A DNA stretch of 13,803 nt from Prolixibacteraceae bacterium (GTDB lineage: Bacteria > Bacteroidota > Bacteroidia > Bacteroidales > Prolixibacteraceae). The stretch spans positions 1 to 13,803 of the forward strand of contig JAEUSS010000334.1 of assembly GCA_016788685.1 (NCBI GenBank), written 5' to 3'. Each line of letters opens with the position of its first letter. Position 1 is the first letter of the stretch. Shown piece by piece: positions 1-6,937 of this stretch. Both the position numbers and the translations under genes were made by a program. The notes under the pieces are model-generated. The model did no database searches and was not told where the DNA came from. It saw only the letters and a program-made list of their open reading frames with translations.

Positions 1-993
1 AAAAAAACCGAGACTTTGCATAACATATTCACCAAACCAATAGGTTTTGTTCAGCTTTTCATCCATCGAAGCACCAAACACTGATCCGGAGAAAATAGTT
101 ACCAAACCGGCCTGACGATCCTCCTCCACATCCTGAACATCATCAAGCAACTGAAGATAAGCACCGTAACCAAACAAGAAATACCGTTGCGCTTCGGTTA
201 ATTTTCCGGCAACCAGATAGCCATCGGCCAAAACCGAAGCACCTCCTTTGGCCAGGCAAATCTTCAGAATTTCAGTCTCCGAAAGTTCGTCCGGATGCTG
301 AATAAGCTTCAAACTATCGGTTTGCGCCTGATGAATTGCAAGTAAACTTTCAAAGACCTCCGGAAACTCAGCCCTGGAATACTGATTCTCGATCATTTCA
401 ACCAAACGAAAGATCGAATCTTCAGTTCCGGACACCGGTTTTAAAATCACTCCTGAAAGACGATCTTGAAAACGCTCGCTAAACACCATTTTTTCAAAGC
501 CTGAAATTTGCGGATCGTCAATCAGGTTGTCGGTATAAGGATACAGCATGCAGTACGCAAAAACAGCAGGGGTAACTTCCAGCGGAATACCCATCACCAA
601 CTGCAGACCGCTCATGATCCACATGTTACGGCATGCCTGAAAAATATCACTGAATGACAATTGCGAATCAAAAGCCCTTGCCTGCCTGACAAACGAACGG
701 GTAAGCCCGATCATCTCATCCGAAAACATCATTTCAAGCTGATAGTCGGTAAAATCGAGCCCGTTGCGTAAAAACCCACGGGTATTCGTAAAAAATAATT
801 CCTGATCGGCTTCAGAAATTACCTTCCCGTTGACCCGATCTTTACGAAATGTTTTAACCGTATTCAGAAACTGATCCAGGAACTGTTCTTTCCGGAGCTT
901 ATCCGCTTTTGAATACTTTTTTGAGAACTCAGGCATTCGTGTAGCACACCCGTCCCAAATTCCGGCATATTGTTCGGTATAGTTCTGCAGCAT
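1..993 (-). CDS. Class I isoprenoid-synthase-fold protein, 3' end cut by window edge
   Basis: An open frame of 331 codons runs from ATG at 993 to the left edge without a stop, so the C terminus is missing. Two aspartate-rich segments stand out in a helix-rich protein: D-N-L-I-D-D at residues 155-160 and L-L-D-D-V-Q-D-V-E-E-D at about 282-292. Paired Asp-rich motifs separated by 100-130 residues are the Mg2+/diphosphate-binding signature of the all-alpha class I isoprenoid synthase fold (prenyltransferases, squalene/phytoene synthases, terpene synthases). The second motif and the preceding Y-L-Q-L resemble the squalene/phytoene synthase layout. There is no signal peptide, so the product should be cytoplasmic. 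The start is preceded by A-rich sequence without a clear Shine-Dalgarno. No isoprenoid-pathway gene is visible nearby, so substrate and product cannot be named. Fold assignment fairly confident; function unknown. Confidence 0.7.
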   Translation of the reverse strand, partial: MLQNYTEQYAGIWDGCATRMPEFSKKYSKADKLRKEQFLDQFLNTVKTFRKDRVNGKVISEADQELFFTNTRGFLRNGLDFTDYQLEMMFSDEMIGLTRSFVRQARAFDSQLSFSDIFQACRNMWIMSGLQLVMGIPLEVTPAVFAYCMLYPYTDNLIDDPQISGFEKMVFSERFQDRLSGVILKPVSGTEDSIFRLVEMIENQYSRAEFPEVFESLLAIHQAQTDSLKLIQHPDELSETEILKICLAKGGASVLADGYLVAGKLTEAQRYFLFGYGAYLQLLDDVQDVEEDRQAGLVTIFSGSVFGASMDEKLNKTYWFGEYVMQSLGFF

Positions 994-1199
994 AGTTTCG
1001 TTTTTTTGTACATGCAAGATCCGATTTTTCTATCTGCAATCAGAAAACAAAACGACCAACATCCGTTTTTTGCCGATAAATGAAAGTCTGAAGGCGGATA
1101 ACATCCTGTGTCCGATCAACTAAAGCACATCGACTAAAATAATTGAATATTTTTTTTGACATTTTATGCCCAGACTATGTTTCGGAAAACAAAAATTCA
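994..1199. other. Divergent intergenic region between the isoprenoid-fold gene and tRNA-Leu
   Basis: AT-rich spacer with no convincing gene. It must carry the promoter of the leftward gene, but I find no good TAnnTTTG match on the minus strand. Short open frames reaching into the tRNA from here have no family resemblance. Confidence 0.5.
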
Positions 1200-1207
1200 T
1201 ATATTTG
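1200..1207 (+). promoter_or_regulatory. Bacteroidota-type -7 element for tRNA-Leu
   Basis: TATATTTG matches the TAnnTTTG -7 consensus of the Bacteroidota primary sigma factor exactly. It lies 24 bases before the mature tRNA, which predicts transcription starting near 1213-1216 and a short leader. The upstream -33 box is weak: the best candidate is TTTCG at 1180-1184, at a spacing shorter than usual. Confidence 0.6.
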
Positions 1208-1231
1208 CAGCGCTTTGTACGAAAAGCAAAT

Positions 1232-1315
1232 GCCCAGATGGTGAAATTGGTAGACACGCTAGTTTCAGGGACTAGTGACCGTAAGGTTGTGCAAGTTCGA
1301 GTCTTGTTCTGGGCA
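1232..1315 (+). tRNA. tRNA-Leu (anticodon CAG)
   Basis: An 84-base class II tRNA reads CTG leucine codons. The acceptor stem pairs GCCCAGA (1232-1238) with TCTGGGC (1308-1314), with discriminator A at 1315. The anticodon stem is CTAGT/ACTAG (1259-1263 with 1271-1275) around the loop TTCAGGG, which puts anticodon CAG at 1266-1268. A 15-base variable region (1276-1290) folds into a short stem-loop, as expected for tRNA-Leu. The T arm is GCAAG/CTTGT with loop TTCGAGT. The bases after the discriminator are CTG, so the 3' CCA is not encoded and must be added by the CCA-adding enzyme. It stands alone between its own promoter and terminator, not in a tRNA cluster. Confidence 0.97.
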
Positions 1316-1319
1316 CTGA

Positions 1320-1347
1320 AGAGAGTTAGAAATAACTCTCTTTTTTT
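1320..1347 (+). terminator. Intrinsic terminator of tRNA-Leu
   Basis: A perfect 9-bp stem, AGAGAGTTA/TAACTCTCT (1320-1328 with 1333-1341), is closed by a GAAA tetraloop and runs straight into seven T residues. It starts five bases after the tRNA ends. On the minus strand the same hairpin has no T tract, so it is not an obvious terminator for dnaE2, whose stop lies 36 bases away. Confidence 0.9.
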
Positions 1348-1383
1348 ATTTACCTCCATCCAAAATCCAGGAGACTAAGTTTT

Positions 1384-4300
1384 TCACTTAAAATCCCGGG
1401 ACGGAAATAACTCTCCCTGTACAACCTTGCTGTCGAAATTATTTTTGCTTCCAGCAACTTCCTCCGCCTTCTTTTTATCACTATTGACAGGCTTCTGCAC
1501 AGCCCCCAAATTGCGGCCTTCAAAATCAAGGCTCATCAGCTCATTCAGGTTATAACAAGCACTGACCACAACGTGAATAACTTCTCCGGCAACCTGTAGT
1601 TTGCCTTCTACCATGAGCAACCGCGATTGCAGAACCACTTTCCTGTACTGCTCAAAAGTCTTACTCCAAACTACCAGGTTAGCGAAACTAGTTTCATCTT
1701 CAATCGTGATGAACAACACTCCTTTTGCCGTTCCGGGACGTTGACGAACAGTGATCAAACCGCACACCCTGACAAACATGCCGTTTTTCATCTGACTCAA
1801 TTCTGAAGCGGGCACAACCCCAAGGTGATTTAGTGACTGGCGAATAAAACTGACCGGATGGGCTTTTAAGGATAAAGAGGTACTGGCATAGTCCTGTATC
1901 ACATGCTCTCCGGGTGTCATAACAGGCAGCTCAGTCCTCTGCTCTGTAGCACTTAGCGAAGGTGTTCCGGAAAACATTCCGGTTGGATGGTCATGCAAAG
2001 CTGACACCTCCCACAACGCCTGCCTGCGATCGAGACCAACTGAACGGAAAGCATCGGCATCGGCAAGCCGTTCCAGCGCAGATGGCGAAACTCCTGCATT
2101 GAGCAACTGATCAATATTCCGGTAACCTGTAAGCCTCCCTGATACCAGCATCTGTATATCTTCTTCCCGAAACCCTTTCACCTGCCGGAATCCTAAACGG
2201 ACAGCACAACAGTGACCATCCTTTTCTTCCAGCTCGTTGTCCCACTGAGAATAATTAATATCCACGGGGCGTACAACAACTCCATGTTTCCGGGCATCAA
2301 TCACAATTTGCGCGGGCTGGTAAAAGCCCATCGGCTGGCTGTTCAACAAAGCTACCGCAAAAATGTCGGGATAATAACATTTTATCCACGATGAAACATA
2401 AACCAACAGAGCAAAACTGGCTGCATGACTTTCAGGGAACCCATAACTTCCAAAACCTTCAATCTGCTTAAACACACGCCGGGCAAATTCTTCGGTGTAT
2501 CCTTTTTCTACCATGCCATTGACCAGCTTCTCCTTGTACCAACTCACTTTCCCTTTCGATTTGAAAGTTGCCATGCTTCGGCGCAACCCGTCGGCTTCGG
2601 CAGGAGTAAAGCCTGCTGCAACAATAGCTATTTCCATGGCCTGTTCCTGAAATAACGGGACACCCAGCGTTCGCCCTAAAATATCTCCCAGTTCCTTCGA
2701 CGGAAATTCTACCGGTTCCTCCCCGTTTCTTCGTCTTAAGTAAGGATGCACCATGTCACCCTGAATAGGTCCGGGTCTCACAATGGCCACTTCAATGACC
2801 AGATCATAAAAATTACGAGGCCTTAACCTGGGCAACATTGACATTTGCGCCCTACTCTCAATCTGAAAAACGCCAAGTGTGTCGGCATGACTAATCATTT
2901 CGTAAACCTTCGGGTCGTCCGGCGGAATATTGGCCAGGGTGAGGTTCAGGTTATAATGTTTTTCTGCCAGATCAAAAGCTTTCCGGATACAGGTCAGCAT
3001 ACCCAGCGCCAGCACATCAACTTTCATAAAACCAAGCGCTTCAATATCGTCTTTATTCCATTCAACATTCGTCCGATCCTCCATGCGGGCATTCAGAATT
3101 GGACACAGCTCGTGCAGCTTTCCCCGTGTAATCACAAACCCTCCCGTGTGTTGCCCCAACTGACGCGGAAACCCCATGTACTGTCCAGTCAGTTCCAAAA
3201 CCTTTCGTAGATGTGGGTCTTTAGAGCTGAAGCTGGAGGAATCCGGTGTTTTCCCTTCAAACCAGTCATCGGTAAACTCGTATTTCGATTTCGAAAGCAC
3301 ATTAATCGCATCCACTGACAAGCCCATCGCCTTTCCCACATCGCGCACAGCACCTTTCCAGTGTACCTGCGTAACGGTGGCAACAATTCCGGCCCGATCG
3401 CGACCATATTTTTCGTAGATGTATTGCATGATTTCCTCGCGGCGTTCATGCTCAAAATCCACATCAATATCGGGAGGTTCATTGCGTTCATCGCTCATAA
3501 ACCGGGCAAACAACAATTTAAATTTTGACGGATCAACCGCAGTAATACCCAGGCAATAGCAGACCACCGAATTGGCCGCAGAACCACGCCCCTGACACAG
3601 GATTTTCCGCAACCGGGCTTCGCGCACATAGTCGTACACAGTCAAAAAATAAGAAGCGTAGTCTTTACTCCCTATAAATTCCAGCTCCATCACTATTGTC
3701 TCTCTCACTTTTTCCGGAATATTCTCACCAAAATGCTCGTGAGCGCCCTTCCAGGTAAGATAAACCAGCTCTTCCATCGGGGTCCTGCCCTCGCTGGTAA
3801 TTTCTTCCGGATAGAGGTATTTCAGTTCATCCAGCGAAAAACGACAGGCATCCGCAAGTTCCAGCGCCCGGCTAATTGCCTCGGGATATTGCCGGAAAAG
3901 ACGATGCATCTCGTCAATTGGCTTCAGGTAGCGTTCCGCATTGGGATGCAGCTTGAACCCAGCCGAATGAATGGTACATTTTTCGCGGATACACGTCAAT
4001 ACATCCTGCAATTCGCGACGATCCGGAGCATGATAATGCACATTGTTGGTTGCTACCAGCGGAATGCCCAGCCTCGCATCCAGTTGTGAAAGTCGGAACA
4101 GTTTTTTATGGTCGTCGCCATTATAACCAAAATTTGCAGCAAGATACAGACTACTTCCCAGCGCTTCTTTATATTCTTCCAATGCTTTGGAAAATTCAGG
4201 ATCGAAATCAAAATCAGCATTGAGCGATGACGGCGGTATCGCAATAAATCTTACACCGACAGCATATTTGTAAACATCGGCACGATACAGGTGACACTCT

Positions 4301-4605
4301 CCTTTCTCAGCACGAAGGTTGCCTTCGGTAAGCAATGCTGACAAATTTGCGTATGCAGATTTATTGGTTGGATAAGCCAGCAGGCTCGGTCCATCCAGCA
4401 AATCAAGGCGACACGCCGGTATGAAACGGATATTTTTGCCTCGTGCAGCTACATGGGCGCGAACAATTCCCGCCAGTGTATTCCTGTCGGTAATGGCAAC
4501 AGCCTGGTAGCCCAGTTGTACTGCCTGCTCAACCAACTCCTCGGGATGCGAGCCTCCCCTGAGAAACGTAAAGTTCGAAGTTACCTGTAATTCGGCGTAG
4601 TCCAT
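1384..4605 (-). CDS. dnaE2: Error-prone DNA polymerase III alpha subunit DnaE2 (ImuC)
   Basis: C-family polymerase of 1073 residues, the normal DnaE2 size, which performs mutagenic lesion bypass together with ImuA and ImuB. The N-terminal PHP domain (about 1-250; S-N-F-T-F-L-R-G-G-S-H-P-E-E-L near the start) lacks the histidines of an active PHP site, as is usual for DnaE2. Palm-domain catalytic aspartates are present: P-D-I-D-V-D-F with D379/D381/D383, and K-V-D-V-L-A-L-G with D530. Helix-hairpin-helix-like sequence lies near 815-870 and an OB fold at about 939-1020. The tail ends in a QGELF pentapeptide (1063-1067), a possible beta-clamp-binding motif. The frame is open back to an ATG at 4650, but I place the start at 4605: it gives the conserved M-D-Y-A-E-L opening, follows a GAGGAG ribosome site, and avoids overlap with imuB. 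It is the last gene of the imu operon, 17 bases after imuB. Confidence 0.96.
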   Translation of the reverse strand: MDYAELQVTSNFTFLRGGSHPEELVEQAVQLGYQAVAITDRNTLAGIVRAHVAARGKNIRFIPACRLDLLDGPSLLAYPTNKSAYANLSALLTEGNLRAEKGECHLYRADVYKYAVGVRFIAIPPSSLNADFDFDPEFSKALEEYKEALGSSLYLAANFGYNGDDHKKLFRLSQLDARLGIPLVATNNVHYHAPDRRELQDVLTCIREKCTIHSAGFKLHPNAERYLKPIDEMHRLFRQYPEAISRALELADACRFSLDELKYLYPEEITSEGRTPMEELVYLTWKGAHEHFGENIPEKVRETIVMELEFIGSKDYASYFLTVYDYVREARLRKILCQGRGSAANSVVCYCLGITAVDPSKFKLLFARFMSDERNEPPDIDVDFEHERREEIMQYIYEKYGRDRAGIVATVTQVHWKGAVRDVGKAMGLSVDAINVLSKSKYEFTDDWFEGKTPDSSSFSSKDPHLRKVLELTGQYMGFPRQLGQHTGGFVITRGKLHELCPILNARMEDRTNVEWNKDDIEALGFMKVDVLALGMLTCIRKAFDLAEKHYNLNLTLANIPPDDPKVYEMISHADTLGVFQIESRAQMSMLPRLRPRNFYDLVIEVAIVRPGPIQGDMVHPYLRRRNGEEPVEFPSKELGDILGRTLGVPLFQEQAMEIAIVAAGFTPAEADGLRRSMATFKSKGKVSWYKEKLVNGMVEKGYTEEFARRVFKQIEGFGSYGFPESHAASFALLVYVSSWIKCYYPDIFAVALLNSQPMGFYQPAQIVIDARKHGVVVRPVDINYSQWDNELEEKDGHCCAVRLGFRQVKGFREEDIQMLVSGRLTGYRNIDQLLNAGVSPSALERLADADAFRSVGLDRRQALWEVSALHDHPTGMFSGTPSLSATEQRTELPVMTPGEHVIQDYASTSLSLKAHPVSFIRQSLNHLGVVPASELSQMKNGMFVRVCGLITVRQRPGTAKGVLFITIEDETSFANLVVWSKTFEQYRKVVLQSRLLMVEGKLQVAGEVIHVVVSACYNLNELMSLDFEGRNLGAVQKPVNSDKKKAEEVAGSKNNFDSKVVQGELFPSRDFK

Positions 4606-4614
4606 TATTCGCTG

Positions 4615-4620
4615 CTCCTC
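4615..4620 (-). promoter_or_regulatory. Shine-Dalgarno that fixes the dnaE2 start
   Basis: On the minus strand GAGGAG lies 9 bases before the ATG at 4605, inside the short imuB-dnaE2 gap. Strong Shine-Dalgarno sequences are uncommon in Bacteroidota, and the other genes here lack one. It supports translation from 4605 over the in-frame ATG at 4650. Confidence 0.6.
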
Positions 4621-4622
4621 TG

Positions 4623-6119
4623 TTAAACAAAAAAACCATGCAAAAACCATTGCGGCTTCCGGCTCCCGTACAAGCCCAGCCTGAACAACCAGTAGCGGGC
4701 ACCGCGTTCATCTTCAACCCGGTAATAATCCCGGGGAGGACCACTCTGAAGCCACCACTCCTGCTCTATACGCTCAGGGCCATCGGCGCGGACAACACGA
4801 ACAACTTCACCTTTGTAACGAAAGTGCATCGGAGGATAATCCGGTAAAACCACCATTACTTCAACAGGCTCCGGCTCGGGTAGCAGATGAATGGGACGGG
4901 GACGATCGGTGCGCCATTCCGTCTCCGGCTGTTCATCCAGAGAACGAACCTCCTTTACTGAACTTTCCGGCCAGTGATACTCTTGTGGCAAATAGCGGCA
5001 AATAGACTGGACGCCCACTTTCCCGGCAATGTTATCTAACAATTCTGAGACAGCCGCCTGATCACGTGTTGCAGTACTCCACAAGGCTTCCTGAGTTTCG
5101 CTTACATCTTCAACCAGAGTTGCTTCCAGAGTGAATAGTTCAATCCCCAGCGCCGGTTCCAGTTCCGGCACCTTCAGTTCAAATAGCTTGAAAAGGTGTG
5201 CGACATTGCGCGATGCCCGGTTGGTGCCGACACTGATCTGTACGGTTTCGCCGTCCACGCGGTAACCTTTAAAAACTCCGGTGCGCATGCCCTTTCCTTC
5301 GCTGAAAAAGCGGCTGCACAAGGCTTCCAGAAGGCGCTTCAGGGCTATTCCGATTCCTGAAGCTGTGCGAATGGGTTCAAGACAGGGCAATCGTTCCAGA
5401 TAAACCGGGGCAGGCTGAACAGGCGTCAATGGTTCCGGCATTATTCCCAATGCCTGTTCCTGCCTGACCAGCATGGCCTCGCCAAACCGGCGGCGCAGGT
5501 TCTGCCGGGGAATACCGATAAACTGCCCGATTTGCCGGAAACCGAGCTTTTCCATGCGCTGCAAAGTACCAGTATCCAGCCGCAGAGCTGCAGGCGGAAG
5601 CTGGGAAAGTGCCTCGGTCTGGTTTCCGGATTCGATGATCATTTCAGCTTTTCCGTAGTGAGCCACGGCCCAGGCAGTGCCAACGGTATCAGCTATGGCT
5701 GCACGCACATCATACCCACCCTTGCGAAAACGAGCTGTGATTGACTGAAGATATGGAAGCTCTCCGCCCCACAAATGCGGGCATCCGGATATGTCCAGAA
5801 TCAGCCCGTCCGGGGAGTCAATAGCAACAACAGGACTGTAACGGAGACACCATTCGCCCAAATTACGGAGTAACTTTTCTTCAGCAACAGGATCATCCGG
5901 AAACACCTCAACCGAAGGCAATATGGCCCGCACATCGGCCACTACCATGCCGGGAGAAACACCATCCCTTTCCAGGCTTCGGCTGGATGCCTTAACCACC
6001 ATCCGTCCGTGTTCGGGAGCATACAGCAGAAAAGGCTTATCCCGAAGTCCGGGACTGATTTTAGCCATCCGGTCGGTAGCCAGGTATCGGAACCAGATAT
6101 AAAGATAGCGCCTAGGCAT
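4623..6119 (-). CDS. imuB: ImuB, non-catalytic Y-family polymerase homologue
   Basis: A 498-residue Y-family-like protein that in the ImuABC system bridges the sliding clamp, ImuA and DnaE2 instead of synthesising DNA. The opening (Y-I-W-F-R-Y-L-A-T-D-R-M-A-K) aligns with the Y-family D-x-D strand but carries W9 and R11 in place of the metal-binding aspartates. The S-x-D-E motif reads S-P-D-G (102-105), so the catalytic glutamate is glycine. Helix-hairpin-helix-like sequence lies at about 187-212 and the little-finger region follows. A QEALW peptide (343-347) sits where ImuB proteins carry a clamp-binding motif of the QxxLF/W type. The last ~85 residues (E-W-W, R-D-Y-Y-R-V-E-D, W-F-L-H-G) match the DUF6504-type tail common in ImuB. 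It overlaps the end of imuA by 8 bases, implying coupled translation. Confidence 0.95.
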   Translation of the reverse strand: MPRRYLYIWFRYLATDRMAKISPGLRDKPFLLYAPEHGRMVVKASSRSLERDGVSPGMVVADVRAILPSVEVFPDDPVAEEKLLRNLGEWCLRYSPVVAIDSPDGLILDISGCPHLWGGELPYLQSITARFRKGGYDVRAAIADTVGTAWAVAHYGKAEMIIESGNQTEALSQLPPAALRLDTGTLQRMEKLGFRQIGQFIGIPRQNLRRRFGEAMLVRQEQALGIMPEPLTPVQPAPVYLERLPCLEPIRTASGIGIALKRLLEALCSRFFSEGKGMRTGVFKGYRVDGETVQISVGTNRASRNVAHLFKLFELKVPELEPALGIELFTLEATLVEDVSETQEALWSTATRDQAAVSELLDNIAGKVGVQSICRYLPQEYHWPESSVKEVRSLDEQPETEWRTDRPRPIHLLPEPEPVEVMVVLPDYPPMHFRYKGEVVRVVRADGPERIEQEWWLQSGPPRDYYRVEDERGARYWLFRLGLYGSRKPQWFLHGFFV

Positions 6120-6861
6120 AGTGGCGTTGTTTTTGAGTTAGCGGCGGTTTCTCAACCATCCGGCTTCGGTCGGCAACAACTTTAAATGCACCATTTTTCC
6201 ACTCGAACTGCCAGATGCCCGGCCTGCCGTTGCGGATTTTGACCAGCTCCACCTCCATACAGGGAAATCCCACGCCGGGAAGTTCTCCGGCCCGGCTTGC
6301 CAAGGGCCTGATTTTCCAGCGGGATACACAAGCCAGCGTATTCTCCGTGCGCGGACGCTGCCGGTGCAAAAACCCGGTTACTTTGCTGGTTTCGACAGCC
6401 AGTTGCAACCGCCGGGACTCGGCGAAGCTGATGTCCCGCAATTCAGCGACAACTGCCGCCAGCGAATTACATTTCAGCCCCTGCTCCATCACCCAAAGTG
6501 CTTCCTTTTCGCGCTTCACATCGATAAAAATAACCCGGTGCGGTTCTGCTCCGAAGAACTTCAGTGCCGGAGCGAACAATTTACGCCCAGTGCTTACCCA
6601 CAGGCAGACACCCCCATTTTTCATGAGCGTACTCAGTAGCCCTGCAACAAATCCGTTTGCAGCAGCAGCACAAGCTTCTGTTGAGCTGATCAATTCGTGT
6701 ATCGCTCCAACCGGGAAAGCGCCTCCCGGGAATGCAATATTTAACGGTCCCAGCCCAAAATCAAGCATCCGGCTATCCGGACCGGTGCCGAAACCTTCCA
6801 CCGAAAGAATCTCCTCTTTCAGGCTCCTGATAATCGCTTTTTTTTCGGCTAACTCATTCAT
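6112..6861 (-). CDS. imuA: ImuA, RecA-like mutasome accessory protein
   Basis: A 249-residue protein of the ImuA (RecA/SulA-like) family, first gene of the mutasome operon. ImuA is needed with ImuB and DnaE2 for damage-induced mutagenesis and is thought to act through contacts with ImuB and RecA. The family pattern F-P-G-G-A-F-P-V-G-A-I-H-E-L occurs at 44-57. Where RecA has its Walker A loop the sequence reads S-S-T-E-A-C-A-A-A-A-N-G (59-70), with no G-K-S/T, so ATP binding is probably lost. A hydrophobic strand ending in glutamate (A-A-V-V-A-E, about 135-140) is a Walker B-like remnant. The start at 6861 gives the expected length and lies 21 bases from the nearer operator; there is no Shine-Dalgarno. 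Assignment rests on sequence pattern plus its position before imuB and dnaE2. Confidence 0.9.
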   Translation of the reverse strand: MNELAEKKAIIRSLKEEILSVEGFGTGPDSRMLDFGLGPLNIAFPGGAFPVGAIHELISSTEACAAAANGFVAGLLSTLMKNGGVCLWVSTGRKLFAPALKFFGAEPHRVIFIDVKREKEALWVMEQGLKCNSLAAVVAELRDISFAESRRLQLAVETSKVTGFLHRQRPRTENTLACVSRWKIRPLASRAGELPGVGFPCMEVELVKIRNGRPGIWQFEWKNGAFKVVADRSRMVEKPPLTQKQRHYA

Positions 6862-6881
6862 AATAAAAAAAACATTTTTAA

Positions 6882-6904
6882 ATTTGTTACGATTAATAAC
6901 AAAT
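6882..6904. promoter_or_regulatory. Candidate operator O1 (imuA side)
   Basis: A perfect inverted repeat ATTTGTTA-N7-TAACAAAT, 23 bp long, lying 20 bp upstream of the imuA start. Arms of 8 bp with centres 15 bp apart suit a dimeric helix-turn-helix repressor contacting successive major grooves. The natural candidate is the divergently encoded XRE-S24 protein. Binding is inferred, not shown. Confidence 0.65.
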
Positions 6905-6927
6905 ATTTGTTTCTAAATATAACAACC
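6905..6927. promoter_or_regulatory. Candidate operator O2 (repressor side)
   Basis: A second copy of the O1 architecture follows with no gap: ATTTGTTT (6905-6912), a 7-bp spacer, TAACAACC (6920-6927). Six of the eight bases at matched positions pair across the arms. It ends 10 bp before the start of the S24 gene, a position suited to autorepression. The degenerate right arm suggests weaker binding than O1. Because the two sites abut, their junction makes a separate 14-bp perfect palindrome, AACAAATATTTGTT (6898-6911), so the binding register is uncertain. Confidence 0.55.
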
Positions 6928-6937
6928 ATATACTGAT

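Noticed and set aside
1232..1315. tRNA-Leu as an integration site for a mobile element
   Set aside because: No integrase, no second copy of the tRNA 3' end and no phage genes are visible nearby; the S24 repressor is some 5.6 kb away beside housekeeping-type repair genes.
1320..1341. tRNA terminator hairpin as a bidirectional terminator shared with dnaE2
   Set aside because: On the minus strand the stem is followed by CAGTGCCC, not a T tract.
1120..1378. Two overlapping short open frames on opposite strands (1120-1359 minus, 1166-1378 plus)
   Set aside because: Both run through the tRNA-Leu gene and its terminator hairpin and resemble no protein family.
4606..4650. Upstream ATG at 4650 as the dnaE2 start
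   Set aside because: It would add 15 non-conserved residues and overlap the imuB 3' end; the ATG at 4605 has a GAGGAG ribosome site and the family-typical N terminus.
6215..6916. 233-codon open frame on the plus strand, antisense to imuA
   Set aside because: It lies opposite a well-supported gene, is low-complexity and Ser/Pro-rich in a shadow-like way, and would run into the operator region; no recognisable domain.
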